A stretch of DNA of 6,885 bases, from assembly GCA_937930465.1 (NCBI GenBank), contig CALGKV010000096.1, positions 1 through 6,885 on the forward strand. The letters are read 5' to 3'. This DNA comes from Methanosuratincolales archaeon (lineage in GTDB: Archaea > Thermoproteota > Methanomethylicia > Methanomethylicales > Methanomethylicaceae). Shown piece after piece: positions 5,282-6,885 of the stretch; position 1 is the first letter of the stretch, and the number at the start of each line of letters is the position of its first letter. The notes below the pieces were generated by a model. It was not told the origin of the DNA, did no database searches, and worked only from the letters and a program-made list of their open reading frames with translations. The translations under genes and the position numbers were made by a program.

Positions 5282-6885
5282 TCACTGCTTGTCCTCGCCA
5301 GTCACTTCAGTGTAGTAGTACTCGCCTGTCTCTTTCTGGTACCTGTCAAGCCATGAGTCCCCTTTGTTTACACGTGGGCGCCCGGTTTCAGGGTCCCTCC
5401 TGAAAGTGATCCCGACATTCTTAAGGAAGTTGTTCATCCCCTTCCTGAGGCCTACCGGAGAATAAGCGACCCCGCTCCTCCCAGGGGATCCGCCGAAGAC
5501 CATCACGGTATCGGAGAGGAGGTCATTTGCGACTATGTCGTGCTCGACAACGAAAGATGCGGCCCCCTTCTTCTCCGTGACCCGCCTTATTGCCCTGGCA
5601 ACTACAAGCCTGTGCTCCACGTCCAAGTGTGCAGTTGGCTCATCCAAGAGATAGAGCTCAGCTTCCCTTGCTAGGCAGACTGCCACCGCAACGCGTTGGA
5701 GCTCGCCGCCGCTCATCGACTCCATGCTCCTGTCTAGCAGGGGCTCGATCCCCAGAGGCGCATAGACTTCGTCAATGAACCATTGTGCGCTAAGCAAACC
5801 GGAGTCTATGGAGTTGAGGATCTCCCTGAGCGTCTTCGTAGTGCTGGGGACAACGTACTGTGGCTTATAGCTGATCCGGAGGCCGAAATTCACCGGGGAC
5901 CCTCCTTCGGGCGAGAGCTCTCCGGCGATGACTCTGACGAAGGTTGTCTTGCCGGTCCCGTTATGGCCGACAATACCAACAACCTCGCCACGGTGTATCT
6001 CCCCGCCCTGCGCATCCAGCACGAAGTCGCCGCGGCTGATCCGGAAGCCACTCCACCTCAGCATCACGTCCTCGGACCTCCACTCGGTCGGGCTCGGGGA
6101 GAGATGGAATCTTATGGGGGAGGTCCTGAAACGGATGTTCTCGTCCGGGATGTACCCGTTCAGGTAAATGTTGATCCCAACGCGGACCCCGTGCGGCTTG
6201 GAAACAATGCCATAGACCCCAGGCTTGCCGTAAAAGAGGCAAACCTGATCTGAGATATAGTCCAGAACGGCCAGGTCGTGCTCCGCAACAATGACATACT
6301 TCCCCTCGTCAGCCAAAGACTGCACTAGCTTTGCCATAGCCATCCTCTGGTAGACGTCCAAGTAGCTCGAAGGCTCGTCGAAGACGTAGACATCAGCCTT
6401 CCTTATCGAGACAGCGGCAATCGCAACGCGTTGGAGCTCGCCGCCGCTCAAATCGTGGATGTCCTTGTCCATTATCGACTCGAGCGACAGATAAGAAGAT
6501 ACATCGTCGAGCGAATGCCGCTCGTCTATCCGCTCGAGCAGCCTCCTGACGGTGCCAACAAGGCGCTTTGGTGCCTGGTCGATGTACTGGGGCTTGGTGA
6601 CCACCTTGAGCTTCTTCTCAGAGAGCTTCCTGAAGTACTCCTGGAGTTCTGACCCCCTGAAGAAGCGCAGTATGGACTTCCAGTCAGGCGGGCAGTCGTA
6701 AAGCCCGAGGTTGGGCACCATCTCGCCACTAAGTATCTTCAGGGATGTAGACTTCCCGGCCCCGTTCGGTCCCAGGAGACCGACTACAACCCCCTCCCTC
6801 GGGACGGGTAAACGATAGAGCTTGAATGTATTCGGGCCGTACCTGTGTACGCAAACCTCCTCCAGCTCGTCCGGGAGGTTCACTA
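5282..6885 (-). CDS. ABCE1 / Rli1 ribosome-recycling ATPase, N-terminus outside window
   Basis: A twin-ATPase ABC protein without membrane segments. In archaea it splits ribosomes into subunits after termination, together with aRF1/Pelota. Numbering from the GTG at 6883, which is not the true start (the IVNLPDELE context is internal), there is NBD1 with Walker A GPNGAGKST (38-46), Q-loop KPQY (97-100), signature LSGGELQR (145-152), Walker B VYVFDEPSSYLD (165-176) and H-switch H202. NBD2 has GHNGTGKTT (306-314), KPQY (340-343), MSGGELQR (390-397), YLLDEPTAHLD (411-421) and H448. The hinge tail TFRRDPETGRPRVNK (493-507) is typical of the family. The N-terminal domain with two [4Fe-4S] clusters (about 75 residues) must lie beyond base 6885. 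All ATPase motifs look intact. It is separated from htpX by 56 bp. Confidence 0.97.
   Translation of the reverse strand, partial: VNLPDELEEVCVHRYGPNTFKLYRLPVPREGVVVGLLGPNGAGKSTSLKILSGEMVPNLGLYDCPPDWKSILRFFRGSELQEYFRKLSEKKLKVVTKPQYIDQAPKRLVGTVRRLLERIDERHSLDDVSSYLSLESIMDKDIHDLSGGELQRVAIAAVSIRKADVYVFDEPSSYLDVYQRMAMAKLVQSLADEGKYVIVAEHDLAVLDYISDQVCLFYGKPGVYGIVSKPHGVRVGINIYLNGYIPDENIRFRTSPIRFHLSPSPTEWRSEDVMLRWSGFRISRGDFVLDAQGGEIHRGEVVGIVGHNGTGKTTFVRVIAGELSPEGGSPVNFGLRISYKPQYVVPSTTKTLREILNSIDSGLLSAQWFIDEVYAPLGIEPLLDRSMESMSGGELQRVAVAVCLAREAELYLLDEPTAHLDVEHRLVVARAIRRVTEKKGAASFVVEHDIVANDLLSDTVMVFGGSPGRSGVAYSPVGLRKGMNNFLKNVGITFRRDPETGRPRVNKGDSWLDRYQKETGEYYYTEVTGEDKQ
5687..5715 (-). repeat. Copy 1 of a perfect 29-bp direct repeat (NBD2 signature motif of ABCE1)
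   Basis: These 29 bases are identical to 6422-6450 and encode SGGELQRVA in the second ATPase domain with exactly the same nine codons, including the synonymous choices. Flanking bases differ at once on both sides. Confidence 0.85.
6422..6450 (-). repeat. Copy 2 of the 29-bp direct repeat (NBD1 signature motif of ABCE1)
   Basis: This is identical to 5687-5715, with the same strand and frame, 735 bp apart. It encodes SGGELQRVA of the first ATPase domain. The conserved function explains the protein match but not the identical codon choices. Confidence 0.85.

Noticed and set aside
5783..6253. 156-codon plus-strand ORF opposite ABCE1
   Set aside because: It overlaps the essential ATPase domains of ABCE1 on the other strand and has no recognisable motif.

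Overview
The window is archaeal chromosomal DNA. Evidence: an ABCE1/Rli1 ribosome-recycling ATPase, an archaeal-type class I fructose-bisphosphate aldolase of the DhnA/FbaB family, a tungsten/molybdopterin aldehyde:ferredoxin oxidoreductase (AOR), and a tRNA with a short bulge-helix-bulge intron between positions 37 and 38. Shine-Dalgarno sites of the GGAGG/GGTGA type lie before several genes, and GTG and TTG starts occur. An AOR-family enzyme points to an anaerobic or microaerobic lifestyle, possibly thermophilic. The lineage cannot be fixed from this window; something in the TACK-like range is a guess only.

Left half, plus strand (1-3212): the C-terminal three quarters of an AOR-family enzyme, then a class I FBP aldolase, then a PfkB-family sugar kinase starting within a few bases to about 20 bases of the aldolase stop. 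Kinase, aldolase and ferredoxin-linked aldehyde oxidation would be consecutive steps of an archaeal glycolysis-type route (sugar phosphate, then triose phosphates, then carboxylate). This makes the AOR a candidate GAPOR-like enzyme, but that is inference.

Middle (3213-4015): an AT-rich spacer with a perfect AAAAATA/TATTTTT dyad, then a clear decayed gene. A GNAT N-acetyltransferase of about 170 codons can be followed across all three plus-strand frames and is broken by two in-frame stops and two frameshifts. A gene-poor convergent spacer follows.

Right half, minus strand (4016-6885): read in transcription order these are ABCE1/Rli1 (its N-terminal iron-sulfur domain lies outside the window), an HtpX-type membrane zinc protease with its own promoter in a 56-bp gap, a 76-residue zinc-ribbon plus one-helix membrane protein with a TTG start, and tRNA-Arg(CCG) only 7 bp after the small gene's stop. 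The last three look like one transcription unit.

I found no CRISPR array, insertion sequence, defence island or other clearly new system. The items most worth a second look are the GNAT pseudogene, the intron-bearing tRNA closely linked to htpX, the AOR-aldolase-kinase association, and a perfect 29-bp repeat joining the two ATPase signature motifs inside ABCE1.
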